Assembly (NCBI GenBank): GCA_964580055.1
Contig: CAZOJI010000006.1
Span: 74,014 to 138,013 of the forward strand
Length of the DNA stretch: 64,000 nucleotides
Source of the DNA: JBDGYW01 sp964580055
Lineage (GTDB): Bacteria > Gemmatimonadota > Gemmatimonadetes > Gemmatimonadales > GWC2-71-9
Direction: 5' to 3'
In this document: in pieces, positions 17,818 to 27,430 of the stretch
Layout of the letters: each line of letters begins with the position of its first letter
How positions within the stretch are numbered: position 1 is the stretch's first letter
Notes under the pieces: model-generated
What the model saw: only the letters and a program-made list of their open reading frames with translations
What the model was told of the DNA's origin: nothing
Databases searched by the model: none
Translations under genes and position numbers: made by a program

Positions 17818-20724
17818 ATGCAAAGATCTGTCAGTACTATCCTTGGAGGCCTTCTGGCAGTTCTGCTGCTCTGCTTGGGGGCATCTCCAGCACTCGGACA
17901 GCAGACCGGCCAGATACGCGGCACGGTCACCGCTGCTGGCACAGGGCGTCCCCTGGAGGGTGCCCAGATTCTGGTCGAGGGACGCAATATCCCTGCAGTC
18001 ACCGATGAGGAAGGCCGATACACCATCACCGGCGTTCCGGTGGGCCGCGTGACGGTCCGCGCCCGCCTGATCGGATACATGACGGTTGGCCAGGCTTTCA
18101 ACGTATCCGAGCAGCTTCCCGTCACTGCCGACTTCGAGTTGGAGCGGACGGTAATTCAGCTCGATCAGATCGTTGTCACGGGGACGGGTCGCGAGGTCGA
18201 ACGTCGCAAGCTGGCGGCCCCGGTAGACGTCGTCAACATGGACGAACTGATTGAGGCACCCGTATCGGACGTGGCCGAGTTGCTCCAAGGCAAGATCGCC
18301 GGTGGAACCGTCAATGCTACGTCGGCCCAAGGAGGCACCTCCGGGATGATCAACTTCCGCGGAGTAACCAGCGTTTTCGGTAGCCAGACGCCGGTTATCT
18401 ACGTGGACGGCGTCCGGGTGGACAACGACGACAATACGGCCGGTGGAACCGGCGGCGAGCAGTCCTCCGCCCTCGCCGACCTGATCACTACCGACATCGA
18501 GCGGATCGAGGTCACCAAGGGAGGCGCCGCGAGCACGCTGTACGGTTCGGATGCGGCAACTGGCGTCATTCAGATCTTCACCAAGAGAGGCTCGCCGGGA
18601 GCACCGAGAGTCACGGCGAGAATCGAGCAGGGTTTCGACCAGCCCGAACTCCAGTACATCTTCGACACGGGCACCATCTATCCCGATTATGCGGACGAAC
18701 CTTGGTTCGACGACCAGTGGCTCCGCAACAACTACTTCAAGACCGCACACCACCAGAACTACTATATGGGCGTATCCGGAGGTCGGGAAGACATCATATA
18801 CAGCATAAGCGGCCGCATTCAGCATAACGACGGAGTACAGCCGAAGAACGAGGCCCTGCTCTTCAATCTCCGCGGTGCGGTGCAGGCCGACGTGAACGAG
18901 AAGCTCGGCGTCAGATTCAACGCCAACTACACGCGTAACGGATTCGGCCGCCTGTTCAACGGAACGTCCATCGCGGATCCGTTGACCAGCTTCGAGGTTG
19001 GCGACGTCTTCTACTTCTCGGGTGAAGATAACTTCGACGACGCGGGCAGAGTGTTCATGCTCCCGAAAATCGATGAACAGGTCAATAGATTCCGACTCGG
19101 CGCCGGGGTTGACTTACACCAGTCTCGCGTGTTTTCCGCCCGCGGAACGATTGGTTTGGACTACCGTACGAGCCAACAACGGCAGTTCTCGCCGATCGGC
19201 GCCACCGTCGTCAACAACGGAAACGGCAACATCTACAGATATCAGCGCGACTTCACATCAGCGACTCTGGATGTGGGCGGCACGCTCAGCTATCCCTACG
19301 AAGGGACGCTGACATCCGATTTCACCTTCGGTGTGCAGGGCTTCCGCGACGATATCAGCGTCACCGGCATTGACGGCACCGACTTCGCGCTACCGGGCGC
19401 CCCGGAATTCGACGAAGCCGGTACCGTCGACGCCTTCGAGACAAACACCGAGATCTTCAACGGCGGCTTCTACTTCCAGGAAGAGATAGGCCTTGTGGAT
19501 CGGCTTTTCCTGAATGCCGGGCTGAGGTTCGACGCCAACTCCACGTTCGGAGACGAGGTCCAGATCGAAGCCTACCCCAAATTCGGCGTCAGCTACCTGC
19601 TGTCGGATGAAGTGTTCTTCCAGCAGGCACTCGGTGCATTTGTGAACACTCTGAAGCTGCGGTTCGCCTACGGTCAGACCGGGAAATTCCCCGAACCATA
19701 CCTGCGCGACCGTTCCTTTACCTCGACTCAGTTCCGTGGAGAGAGTGCGGCCCGATTCGACAACCCGGGCAATGCCACGCTGGGTCCCGAGGTCGTAACC
19801 ACGATCGAGCCCGGTATCGATCTGGCAGTCTTGGATCAGAGGGTCTCCATGCAGTTCACGTACTTTGACGCCAAGACTACCGACGCCATGATGTTCGTGC
19901 CCGAGCAGCCCGTGACAGGGCTGGGCGCGCAGCTCAGGAACGTCGGCGAGATCACCAATTCCGGTATTGAAGTGGAAATGAACATCAACGTCATTGCCAC
20001 CGACAACCTCCGTTGGGATCTCGGGGCAAACTACAACACTGTTGACAACGAAGTGACTGACCTGGGCGGTCAGGCACCCTTCTTCCTGGCCGGTGGATCG
20101 CGCAACATTCAGCGCGTGGAGGTTGGCCATCCAGTGGGTGCGTGGCTCCTGAGAACCCCGTACGATTCGAACGGCGACGGGCTGCTCGACTCCGACTCGC
20201 TGGCGTTCAGCGGCTCGGCACCGATCCCGACCAATACGGGAAGCTTCAATACGAGCCTTACCCTATTCAACAACCTCACTCTCTCGGCGAGCGCAGACTG
20301 GGCAACCGGTCATCAAGTGTTTGACTGGGGTTCGGCCTGGGCCACTTACAACGGGATTTTCAGACGTGAGCTGATCGAGGAGAATTATGAGTGGCCGACC
20401 CAACATGACTTGGACGGCAACGAGATCGGCCCCTATTGGTGGTCCTCAGCGATGAGCGAGCTCCTCGTGGACGGGGACTGGCTGAAGCTGCGTCAGATCT
20501 CCGCACGGTGGTCGGTTCCGACGGATATCGCCACCAGGTTCGGGTTCGAGCGCGCTCTCGTATACGGCAGTGTTCGCAACCTGAAGATCTGGTCCAAGAA
20601 TCCAATGATCGATCCGGAACTGAACGGTGTGCGGTCCGCTGAGAACTTGGCGCTCGGTGGTGAGTCCAGCGTGACGCTGTCGCCGCCGCGACAGTTCAGG
20701 TTCGGATTGGAAGTTGGCTTCTAA
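17818..20724 (+). CDS. SusC/RagA-like TonB-dependent outer-membrane transporter
   Basis: 968 residues from ATG 17818, with AGGAAGGA 5 bases upstream. Signal peptide about 1-25 (ALGQ), then a carboxypeptidase-regulatory-like beta domain (IRGTVTAAGTGRPLEGAQIL to about residue 105), a TonB-box-like stretch LDQIVVTGTG, the plug domain (LLQGKIAG, TPVIYVDGVRVDN, VTKGGAASTLYGSDAATGVI) and a long outer-membrane barrel ending in FRFGLEVGF with the terminal Phe. Imports a large ligand, glycan or peptide, with the SusD-type lipoprotein encoded next. Given the surrounding peptidases, peptides are plausible. Confidence 0.93.
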   Translation: MQRSVSTILGGLLAVLLLCLGASPALGQQTGQIRGTVTAAGTGRPLEGAQILVEGRNIPAVTDEEGRYTITGVPVGRVTVRARLIGYMTVGQAFNVSEQLPVTADFELERTVIQLDQIVVTGTGREVERRKLAAPVDVVNMDELIEAPVSDVAELLQGKIAGGTVNATSAQGGTSGMINFRGVTSVFGSQTPVIYVDGVRVDNDDNTAGGTGGEQSSALADLITTDIERIEVTKGGAASTLYGSDAATGVIQIFTKRGSPGAPRVTARIEQGFDQPELQYIFDTGTIYPDYADEPWFDDQWLRNNYFKTAHHQNYYMGVSGGREDIIYSISGRIQHNDGVQPKNEALLFNLRGAVQADVNEKLGVRFNANYTRNGFGRLFNGTSIADPLTSFEVGDVFYFSGEDNFDDAGRVFMLPKIDEQVNRFRLGAGVDLHQSRVFSARGTIGLDYRTSQQRQFSPIGATVVNNGNGNIYRYQRDFTSATLDVGGTLSYPYEGTLTSDFTFGVQGFRDDISVTGIDGTDFALPGAPEFDEAGTVDAFETNTEIFNGGFYFQEEIGLVDRLFLNAGLRFDANSTFGDEVQIEAYPKFGVSYLLSDEVFFQQALGAFVNTLKLRFAYGQTGKFPEPYLRDRSFTSTQFRGESAARFDNPGNATLGPEVVTTIEPGIDLAVLDQRVSMQFTYFDAKTTDAMMFVPEQPVTGLGAQLRNVGEITNSGIEVEMNINVIATDNLRWDLGANYNTVDNEVTDLGGQAPFFLAGGSRNIQRVEVGHPVGAWLLRTPYDSNGDGLLDSDSLAFSGSAPIPTNTGSFNTSLTLFNNLTLSASADWATGHQVFDWGSAWATYNGIFRRELIEENYEWPTQHDLDGNEIGPYWWSSAMSELLVDGDWLKLRQISARWSVPTDIATRFGFERALVYGSVRNLKIWSKNPMIDPELNGVRSAENLALGGESSVTLSPPRQFRFGLEVGF

Positions 20725-20774
20725 TGGCGACCACCCAGCTACTGACACGCTCAAGAGAGACAAGAGGAACTGCC

Positions 20775-22244
20775 ATGACTAGATCTATGCTAAACAGGTT
20801 GCAGCTTGGTTGGGTGATTGTCGCCGCAGCGGCATTCAGCCTGGCCGGTTGTGACTACCTGGACCCTACCCAGGTCGACAATCCGGCGACTACCGACGAG
20901 GACCTGGCACAGGCAGTGGAGCCAACCGCGGCCCTTCTACCGGGGCTTCGTGCGATGTTCGCTCGGGCAGTTGATCCGGTGGGGCCTGAATTAGTCAGCG
21001 ACAACTACAACGTTGCCGGTACCGGAATCGATGCGATTTTGGACAATCCCCGCCGGATCACTCCGGACGAGATGGACAGACAGGGGAGATTCTACGCCTT
21101 CGTGCAGGAGCTTCGCGCTCTGGCCGATTTCGTCATCGACGATATCGCCGCCAATGACGAAACGGTCACCGACGATCAACTCGGTGAGGCCCGGTACTAC
21201 CGGGGGATGGCCTATCTCTTGATGGCCGAACGGTATGTCGCCGTACCAATCGACACGAACGGGACTCCGGTTACGAGTGCGGATCTGCTCGATCTCGCCC
21301 TAACAGAACTCTCGACGGCTCAGTCGATTGCAGGCACCGAATTCGCCAACGCGAGTACGGCGGCTTTGGCTCGAGCCAATCACCTGGCCGGGAACGCAAC
21401 TGCAGCCGAGGCCGCGGCAAACGCGGTTCTTGCGGCAAACCCGAGTTACACTTTCGGTGTGGAATACGATCCCACCACGGTCATCAACGGGCCGTTCATT
21501 TTTCTCTACCTGCGGGCGCTAAAAGAGATGGAGCCACTGCCACGCCTCGATTTCCTGGATCCGAAATACACCTCTCGGGCGGCACCAATTTACATGTCAA
21601 AGGCGGAGGAAATGCACCTCCTTCTCGCCGAGGTGGAGTTTGCCGAAGGCAATTGGGCAGCCGGGCGGGAACAGATCGCGTTGGCCATCGAGCTGTCCGA
21701 TTCGAGACCGAGGGTGGCCTTTGACGACGACGACGCAAGGCTGAGCGCCGATCTTTCCGAGCGCCCGCATGATGCGTCGATACTGGTGCGAGCGGATGAA
21801 AACAGCCCTTACCGAGCCGGTTTGGTGCTGTCACGCCCGGGGGTGGTGAGCACCCCTACCGTCTCCGGCACGTCGCTCGTTGCCGACAGCATTCGGAATA
21901 TCGCTCCAGCGGAACAGGAGTCACTGCTTCATGCCCTGTTCCTGGCTCGCCAGGAGATGTTGATGTTGGAAGGACGACGCATGACCGAGTTGGGCATACG
22001 CTTGCCGATATCTCAGGCCGAGATCAACACCAATCCCAACATCGACGACGGCGATCTCGGCACGGAGCCGTTTGTACCGAGCTTCATTCCTTCGGAAGGT
22101 GAACTCGACAGATTCTCGCCCAGGAGCCCGTATGACGATGACGGCAATCTCACTACTAACGAGATTACCATGATGTGGGACATGAACAGGGTACTGGCGC
22201 AGAATTGGAACGGGTTTGGACCGGTGGCCGCACCAAACAATTGA
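20775..22244 (+). CDS. SusD/RagB-like substrate-binding lipoprotein
   Basis: 489 residues from ATG 20775, preferred over an ATG at 20724 because AGAGGA precedes it and the lipobox (FSLAGC, Cys26) then falls at a normal distance. The mature N-terminus DYLDPTQVDNP, then helical repeats such as EARYYRGMAYLLMAERY and STAALARANHLAGN, match the TPR-like core of SusD proteins. The C-terminal part has ARQEMLMLEGRRMTELGIRLPI, a common SusD motif. It sits on the cell surface and passes ligand to SusC, whose gene ends 50 bases upstream. Followed by a strong terminator. Confidence 0.9.
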   Translation: MTRSMLNRLQLGWVIVAAAAFSLAGCDYLDPTQVDNPATTDEDLAQAVEPTAALLPGLRAMFARAVDPVGPELVSDNYNVAGTGIDAILDNPRRITPDEMDRQGRFYAFVQELRALADFVIDDIAANDETVTDDQLGEARYYRGMAYLLMAERYVAVPIDTNGTPVTSADLLDLALTELSTAQSIAGTEFANASTAALARANHLAGNATAAEAAANAVLAANPSYTFGVEYDPTTVINGPFIFLYLRALKEMEPLPRLDFLDPKYTSRAAPIYMSKAEEMHLLLAEVEFAEGNWAAGREQIALAIELSDSRPRVAFDDDDARLSADLSERPHDASILVRADENSPYRAGLVLSRPGVVSTPTVSGTSLVADSIRNIAPAEQESLLHALFLARQEMLMLEGRRMTELGIRLPISQAEINTNPNIDDGDLGTEPFVPSFIPSEGELDRFSPRSPYDDDGNLTTNEITMMWDMNRVLAQNWNGFGPVAAPNN

Positions 22245-22274
22245 TGCCGGCGGTTATACCCTAACCGTATTCAA

Positions 22275-22306
22275 GGGGTGGCCATGGTCAAAGCCATGGC
22301 CACCCC
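22275..22306 (+). terminator. Perfect 13-bp hairpin after susD-like gene
   Basis: GGGGTGGCCATGG, a 6-base loop, then the exact complement CCATGGCCACCCC. The following GTCTTCATTT is only moderately T-rich. It lies between the end of the SusD gene and the end of the convergent plug lipoprotein, so it can serve both strands. Confidence 0.75.
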
Positions 22307-22315
22307 GTCTTCATT

Positions 22316-22729
22316 TCAGGTTGGTGTTTTCGTCTTCCGGATCACTTCGATAACGCCGGCTACCACACCAGTGCCCCAGCGCGTGGTGGCGTCTGGGCCG
22401 CTGATGAACCGGATTTCGGCAATCTCGTGGACCGGAATATCCCGCAGCACGGCGAGATCATCGTAACGCATCGCGTCTATAAACACCGAGGGAAACTCGC
22501 CCTCAGGCTCCATTATTGACGTGGGACCTCTCGGGCGCAGCCACTGAGGCCGTAGTTGCTGCACGACGTCAAAAGCGTTGTTTGCCACTACTCCCAGGAG
22601 TTCAGATGGCGCAATGCGATCTGCTACGTTGGCTGTATCGTAGGGGACAACCTGCTGCGTGCGAGAAGCACATGCCGATACCAAGAAAGAGGCGGCACAG
22701 AGAGCTGTGATTGTCTGCAAGCTAAACAT
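22316..22729 (-). CDS. Small plug-domain-only lipoprotein
   Basis: 137 residues from ATG 22729 (GGAAGG upstream) with a lipoprotein signal ending FLVSAC (Cys20). The mature part resembles only the plug domain of TonB-dependent receptors: AFDVVQQLRPQWLRPRG, VFIDAMRYDDLAVLRDIPV, EIAEIRFISGPDATTRWG and GVVAGVIEVIRK. There is no barrel. It faces the SusC/SusD operon across a shared hairpin. Such orphan plug lipoproteins occur in this kind of genome, but their role is not established; it could compete for or assist TonB-receptor assembly (inference). Confidence 0.75.
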   Translation of the reverse strand: MFSLQTITALCAASFLVSACASRTQQVVPYDTANVADRIAPSELLGVVANNAFDVVQQLRPQWLRPRGPTSIMEPEGEFPSVFIDAMRYDDLAVLRDIPVHEIAEIRFISGPDATTRWGTGVVAGVIEVIRKTKTPT

Positions 22730-22979
22730 GGCATGGGCCTTCCAAACAATTCGGGAGCGCCGCACCACGCGGATCCTCAGAGCCCAGAGATTCGGCTCAC
22801 ACTCGCGAAGGAAAGCAGCCGCGCCGGGTCATAGTTGATACCGAGGTTCATGCCGATGTGTTCCGGCCCGGTTCCTCAGCCCCTTGGAATCGCGCCTCCG
22901 CAAGTGCAACTTGCGCGCAGAGTAGATGATTGGTTTTTGCGGGACCTGGCATATATCCCATCGTCACGTGTGAGGGACT

Positions 22980-24659
22980 GTGGAACTCTGGACCGGGCTT
23001 CTCGACATATTGGTCCTTTTGATCACCGCCATGGCCTTGGGTGGACTGGCCGATCGGTTCGGCCAGAGCCCGCTGCTCGGCTATTTGCTCGCCGGCACCC
23101 TTCTGGGACCCAACGCCCTCAACTTGGTACAGAGCTACGAAGGCGTGGCCACAATTGCCGAACTCGGGGTCGCGCTACTGCTCTTTACCATCGGCCTCGA
23201 GTTCTCCTGGCGAACTCTCAGAGCGGTGGGACCGATAGCATTGGGCGGCGGTACAATACAGGTGTGCCTTACGGGCATGGCCGTAGCCGCCATGTGCCTG
23301 GCCCTGGGGTTCGACGGTTCCGCCTCCGTGGCAATCGGAGCTATGGTGGCACTCAGCAGTACCGCCGCGGTGATCCGTCTGCTCGCGAGCCGCGCAGAGC
23401 TCGATGCCGTGCACGGACGCGACGCGCTCGGTATTCTCCTGCTGCAAGACATCGCGGTCGTACCGATAATGCTGCTGATATCAGTATTGGGTGGCGGGAG
23501 CGGGGCAGCTCAAGTTGGATGGGCTCTTGGGCGTGCGGTGGGAGTTGGCATTGTCCTCGTAGGGGCACTCCACATAGTCCTGAGCTACATTCTGCCACTT
23601 CTCCTCAGCGCCCAAGTTGCGGCCAAGAACCGGGACGTACCGATACTCCTGGCGATCGTAACGGCGATCGGAGCAGCATGGGCATCTCATGCGGTGGGAT
23701 TCTCGCCCGTGCTCGGAGCGTTCCTCGCCGGCATGCTACTGGCTGAATCGCCTTATGCCACGCAGATCAGAGCCGACATCGTGCCGCTGCGCACTCTGTT
23801 TGTGACGCTCTTCTTCAGTTCTATAGGAATGTTGAGCGATCCCGCATGGGCGGCGGAGAACATAGTCCTCCTATTAGTGGTAGTCGCAATGGTAGTGCTG
23901 GGAAAGTCGGCGATCACCACCGGAGTCGTGCGGCTGTTCAGGTGCCCTCTTGGTCAAGCGCTCGCTACCGGAATCGTATTGGCACAGGTGGGTGAGTTCT
24001 CTCTGGTGGTGGCCTCCGTCGCGAGAGAGGGTCAGATCATCGACGAGCACGTCTTCAACCTCTTGGTGGCAACTCTGATAACCACGCTGTTTCTCACTCC
24101 CTACCTCGTGGCCGCCGCCCCTCGGTTGGCTATCCTGGTCGGGCGCTGGTCCACGACATGCGAGAGCGTCCCACGTGGCCACGCCAGATCAACGACGGCG
24201 GAAACGCATTCCGCTCATGTCGTGATCGTAGGATACGGACCGGCCGGACAACGCGTGGCCGAGGCAATGATGGGATCCCCCGATCACGAGATTGCGGTGG
24301 TCGAATTGAATCCCAATACGGCGGAAGCCGCGCTGGCGTACGAGCTCACAACGTACATTGGGGACGCCACCAGAGAGGAGGTGCTGGAACGGGTGCAAGT
24401 GAACAGAGCGGCTGCCGTGGTCGTCACGCTACCCGATCCCACCGCGGCTCGACTCGTGGTACAGCGGGTGCGAGGCCTCGCCCCAGACACCTTCATCATC
24501 GTGCGCGCGCGCTACCACGTGCATCGCTGGCAGTTGAACGCCGCCGGAGCACACGCCGTAGTGGATGAAGAGGACCAGGTTGGACTCAGCATCGCATCAT
24601 CGGTTTCGGAGCACCTGAGACAACTCGAGGCCGGCAAATCGCATCAGCCACCGGATTGA
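22980..24659 (+). CDS. CPA2-type monovalent cation:proton antiporter with TrkA-N domain (KefB-like)
   Basis: 559 residues from GTG 22980, with GAGGGA upstream. The first ~390 residues form about 12 membrane segments of the Na_H_exchanger family (LGYLLAGTLLGPNAL, ELGVALLLFTIGLEFS, GFSPVLGAFLAGMLLAES). A cytosolic NAD-binding domain follows, with VIVGYGPAGQRVAEAM, YIGDATREEVLE and VVVTLPDP, as in KefB/KefC and TrkA. Exchanges K+ or Na+ for H+ under nucleotide control. No KefG-like ancillary gene is adjacent. The gene converges on the amidohydrolase with a 20-base gap. Confidence 0.92.
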   Translation: MELWTGLLDILVLLITAMALGGLADRFGQSPLLGYLLAGTLLGPNALNLVQSYEGVATIAELGVALLLFTIGLEFSWRTLRAVGPIALGGGTIQVCLTGMAVAAMCLALGFDGSASVAIGAMVALSSTAAVIRLLASRAELDAVHGRDALGILLLQDIAVVPIMLLISVLGGGSGAAQVGWALGRAVGVGIVLVGALHIVLSYILPLLLSAQVAAKNRDVPILLAIVTAIGAAWASHAVGFSPVLGAFLAGMLLAESPYATQIRADIVPLRTLFVTLFFSSIGMLSDPAWAAENIVLLLVVVAMVVLGKSAITTGVVRLFRCPLGQALATGIVLAQVGEFSLVVASVAREGQIIDEHVFNLLVATLITTLFLTPYLVAAAPRLAILVGRWSTTCESVPRGHARSTTAETHSAHVVIVGYGPAGQRVAEAMMGSPDHEIAVVELNPNTAEAALAYELTTYIGDATREEVLERVQVNRAAAVVVTLPDPTAARLVVQRVRGLAPDTFIIVRARYHVHRWQLNAAGAHAVVDEEDQVGLSIASSVSEHLRQLEAGKSHQPPD

Positions 24660-24679
24660 GTTCATCTTCGTAGCGGAGC

Positions 24680-26290
24680 CTACTGTTCCGTTATTCCCCG
24701 ATCCCGCTTCTGTTCGTCAACCATCCGCGCTACGTCCGCCAGGAGTTCCTTGGCGTCGTAAATGATGCCGTTTTTGATAGTGTATCTCACTCCGCCGACG
24801 CGCTCCACTTCGCCGGTTTCGTCGTTCAGCCTCAGGTGACCGGTTCCGTAGAGAACCTTTAGATTCTGCATCGGATTCTCCTCAACGATGGCGAAGTCGG
24901 CCAGGTAGGTCGGTCTGATCGCTCCGATCTCCGGACGCTGCCCCAACGGTTCATAGAGGCTCTCGCCCGCGTGCAAGGTCGCCGCGCGGATCACCTCGAG
25001 CGGATGGAAGCCTGCTTCCTGCAGCATTTCCATTTCCACGATATTGGCGAATCCGTAAGTGCTGTAGATGAAACCCGCGTCCGAACCCACGGTCACTCGG
25101 CCGCCAGCATCCTTGTAGTCGTCAACGAACTGCTGCCACCTGCGATAGAACATCTTCCACGCCACTTCGTCCCAAGTGGTCCAGTCATAGAAGTACGACC
25201 CATGGTTCACTCGGCTGGGCTGATAGTATTCCCACAGCGACGGCAGCGTGTAATCCTCGTGCCATTCGGCCGTCCGGGCGCGCATCAGGTCTCGACCCGC
25301 CGAATAGATCGAGAACGTCGGATCGATTATGAAATCCAGCGAGAGAAACTCCTCGATAAGAGCGTTCCACTCATCGCTCCCCGGCTCATGGATCAGGTTC
25401 CACTGCCGAGCCACCTGACCGAATCGGTGATACTCGTCGTTGTACACCATCTCGACCGGCCAGGGCTGAACGTCCGCATCCTTGTACAGCGATTCGAACA
25501 GGCCGTAGAAATGCGTCATCACCCGGAGGCCCATGCGCGCGCCGTCGATGGCGTTGACTCCCGCCACCATGGTCTGTGCGAGATGCGCCATCGACCCGAG
25601 TTGCTGCCTGTTTGCCTCGTCGAGAAGCGCTTCCATCACGTCTGGCGGGTGGTTGAATATCTTGACACCGTCAATGCCGGCCTCTTTTGCCCATCGAACC
25701 CACTCGCGGGCTTGCTCCGGCGTGTGGACGGGTCCACGGTTCCAACCCGAGCCGGCCGTGTTGAACAGGAACAGGCGTGGTGCGACTATCTCGTTGTTGG
25801 CGCTCCGTGCCCTCTCGCTCAGTCCCCACTCGAAAGAGCCGCAGGGAACTCCGCGCACCGTGGTGATGCCGTGCGCCATCCAGAGCTTGTAGAAGTATTC
25901 GGCCTCCGGCGCCTTCGGCACACCTCCACAGTGCACGTGCGTATCGATGAGCCCGGGCAGCACGTACATGCCGTGAGCGTCGAGTTCCCGCGTCGCGTCC
26001 CCGGGCCGCGAGTCTTCGTCGATGGGGAGCCTCGGAGCACCAACCACGCGCACCTCAACGATCCTATTGCCTTCCACAACGATGTCTACCGGGCTCACCG
26101 GCGGTGCTCCAGTTCCATCGATAACTGTGGCGCCACGAATGATCAGGCGCTCAAAAGGTCCTTCACCCTGGTCGCCTCGATCAGGCGCCGGCGTAACCTC
26201 ACGTTGTTCCTGGCTCCAACTGATCTCAGGAAAGCTCGCCGTCAAAAAACAGATGGCTCCCAGAATCGGCACGAAGGTCGATACTCTCAT
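24680..26290 (-). CDS. Secreted amidohydrolase (imidazolonepropionase-like)
   Basis: 536 residues from ATG 26290, which has GGAGGAG 5 bases upstream and begins a signal peptide (about 1-25); the frame is open 54 codons further but without a signal. A metal-dependent hydrolase of the amidohydrolase superfamily: GATVIDGTGAPP, VLPGLIDTHVHCGGV, MAHLAQTM and GSDAGFIYS provide the usual metal ligands and the final Asp. The C-terminal LADFAIVEENPM closes the beta-sandwich. It probably cleaves an amide, peptide or lactone outside the cytoplasm. Single gene. Confidence 0.88.
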   Translation of the reverse strand: MRVSTFVPILGAICFLTASFPEISWSQEQREVTPAPDRGDQGEGPFERLIIRGATVIDGTGAPPVSPVDIVVEGNRIVEVRVVGAPRLPIDEDSRPGDATRELDAHGMYVLPGLIDTHVHCGGVPKAPEAEYFYKLWMAHGITTVRGVPCGSFEWGLSERARSANNEIVAPRLFLFNTAGSGWNRGPVHTPEQAREWVRWAKEAGIDGVKIFNHPPDVMEALLDEANRQQLGSMAHLAQTMVAGVNAIDGARMGLRVMTHFYGLFESLYKDADVQPWPVEMVYNDEYHRFGQVARQWNLIHEPGSDEWNALIEEFLSLDFIIDPTFSIYSAGRDLMRARTAEWHEDYTLPSLWEYYQPSRVNHGSYFYDWTTWDEVAWKMFYRRWQQFVDDYKDAGGRVTVGSDAGFIYSTYGFANIVEMEMLQEAGFHPLEVIRAATLHAGESLYEPLGQRPEIGAIRPTYLADFAIVEENPMQNLKVLYGTGHLRLNDETGEVERVGGVRYTIKNGIIYDAKELLADVARMVDEQKRDRGITEQ

Positions 26291-26547
26291 GCAGCTCCTC
26301 CTTACGGGCAATTGCGATCGTTCGTGAGCTTGTCGACGGATGGCTGCGGGAAGCTGAACACTGCCCGTGCCATTTTTTGAAGGTAGCCCAAAGTGCATGG
26401 GAAACTCCAGTGCATCTTCGAGCCGACCTCTTACGCGCAGCCGATCGCGCAATTAGTCTAGCTCGATCAGAATTAATCTCGTCTTGTAGCGCGTCGCCTG
26501 CAAAGGGGCCTGTGCCTTCACGAAACTCGCATGTTGAGAGAAGCATC

Positions 26548-27060
26548 ATGTCGAAGCCGTCGATCCACAGAATCCTCTCACCGCTGCTTTTGAGCGTGCC
26601 GTTGCTCGCGGCAGGTCTCTCCGCCCAGGAGTTGGACCTGGAGAAGGTCGAGCAGGCCGTACGTGGCTTGGAGCTGCGCGAGATAGGGCCGGCGGTCATG
26701 GGAGGCCTCGTTGCACGATCCAAGCACCTTCTTCGTCATAGCGGATGCACACAAGACCGGAGACTTCACTCCCTACGTGTTCGAGAGCTCCGATCTCCTC
26801 TTCCTCGGCACGGAGTTCGGCATCTACTTTACGCCCAACCGGGGCGCCAATTGGATCAAGCTCGGCGCAGGGGCCCCGACGATCGCGTTCCGCGACATAA
26901 AGATCCACCGTAGGGATGAGGATCTCGTGGGCGCCGCAACAGCCGAGCGTCACGAGACGGAGCGGGAGTTGCGTGAAGCCGGAGAGGAGCTTGCACGGGC
27001 TGACGAGCGCTTGCGATACATGCGGGCGGCTCTGCTCGAGACACCAAGAGCGTCTCCTCG
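26548..27060 (+). pseudogene. Relic of a BNR/VPS10-type propeller glycosyl-hydrolase-like protein
   Basis: Pieces of one long secreted propeller protein are strung together. The signal peptide and first 50 residues (ELDLEKVEQAVRGLELREIG) are in frame 1 from ATG 26548. After GPAVMGG the sequence shifts to frame 2 and to a region normally hundreds of residues further on: HDPSTFFVIADAHKTGDFTP. A gap then leads directly to LLFLGTEFGIYFTPNRGANW and IKIHRRDEDLVGA, and another to a helical tail (RELREAGEELARADERLRYM) like the C-terminus. At least three internal deletions and one frameshift are needed. The original protein was probably about 1,000 residues and surface-exposed. Confidence 0.62.
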
Positions 27061-27173
27061 CGAGTGCGTTTCTGCAGCCGAATGTGGCTCCCACGTTGCC
27101 GCACCACAACCCAGCCATCTCGCTGCAATGCCCTGACCCCCTCTTCGTGGTTCAGAACAGGGACCTTCGTCAC
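27042..27173 (-). pseudogene. Relic of a HicA-like mRNA interferase
   Basis: From GTG 27173 the frame encodes VPVLNHEEGVRALQRDGWVV and VRQRGSHIRLQK. This is the start of HicA (YcfA-like) toxins, including the G-S-H segment with the catalytic His. After about 44 residues (EETLLV) similarity ends, so the C-terminal half of the small domain is lost. No HicB antitoxin could be recognised upstream. It lies antisense to the tail of the propeller relic. Probably a dead toxin fragment. Confidence 0.5.
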
Positions 27174-27430
27174 ACCGCTATCTCGACCACCTCGGCGTCA
27201 CCCGTGAGGAGCGTGTCATCGCCTACTACGAGAGCCACGGGGCGCAGCCGCCCGGGGACGCCGCCGACTCCCGATTTGTTTCTGCGTGGTCCAGAGAATG
27301 CGTCGGTCGTTGCCTGGCGGCGTGAAAGCATCTATCGTTGACCAAGCGATTTTGAATGAATCTGCCGCTGAAATGCCGACCTGATTCGGCTGCGGCTTCT
27401 ACGGCTTGCGAAGCAGGCGGAGGAAGAGCG
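27174..27430. other. Region of unidentified coding debris
   Basis: On the plus strand, frame 2 (about 27167-27326), the translation GVTREERVIAYYESHGAQPP looks like real protein rather than random sequence, but I cannot assign it and no start is evident. It overlaps the start of the HicA relic. The segment is probably a third gene remnant between the propeller relic and the rubrerythrin-like gene. Confidence 0.3.

Noticed and set aside
24971..26380. 469-codon plus-strand frame opposite the amidohydrolase
   Set aside because: Shadow of a high-GC coding strand; basic, low-complexity composition and no ribosome site.
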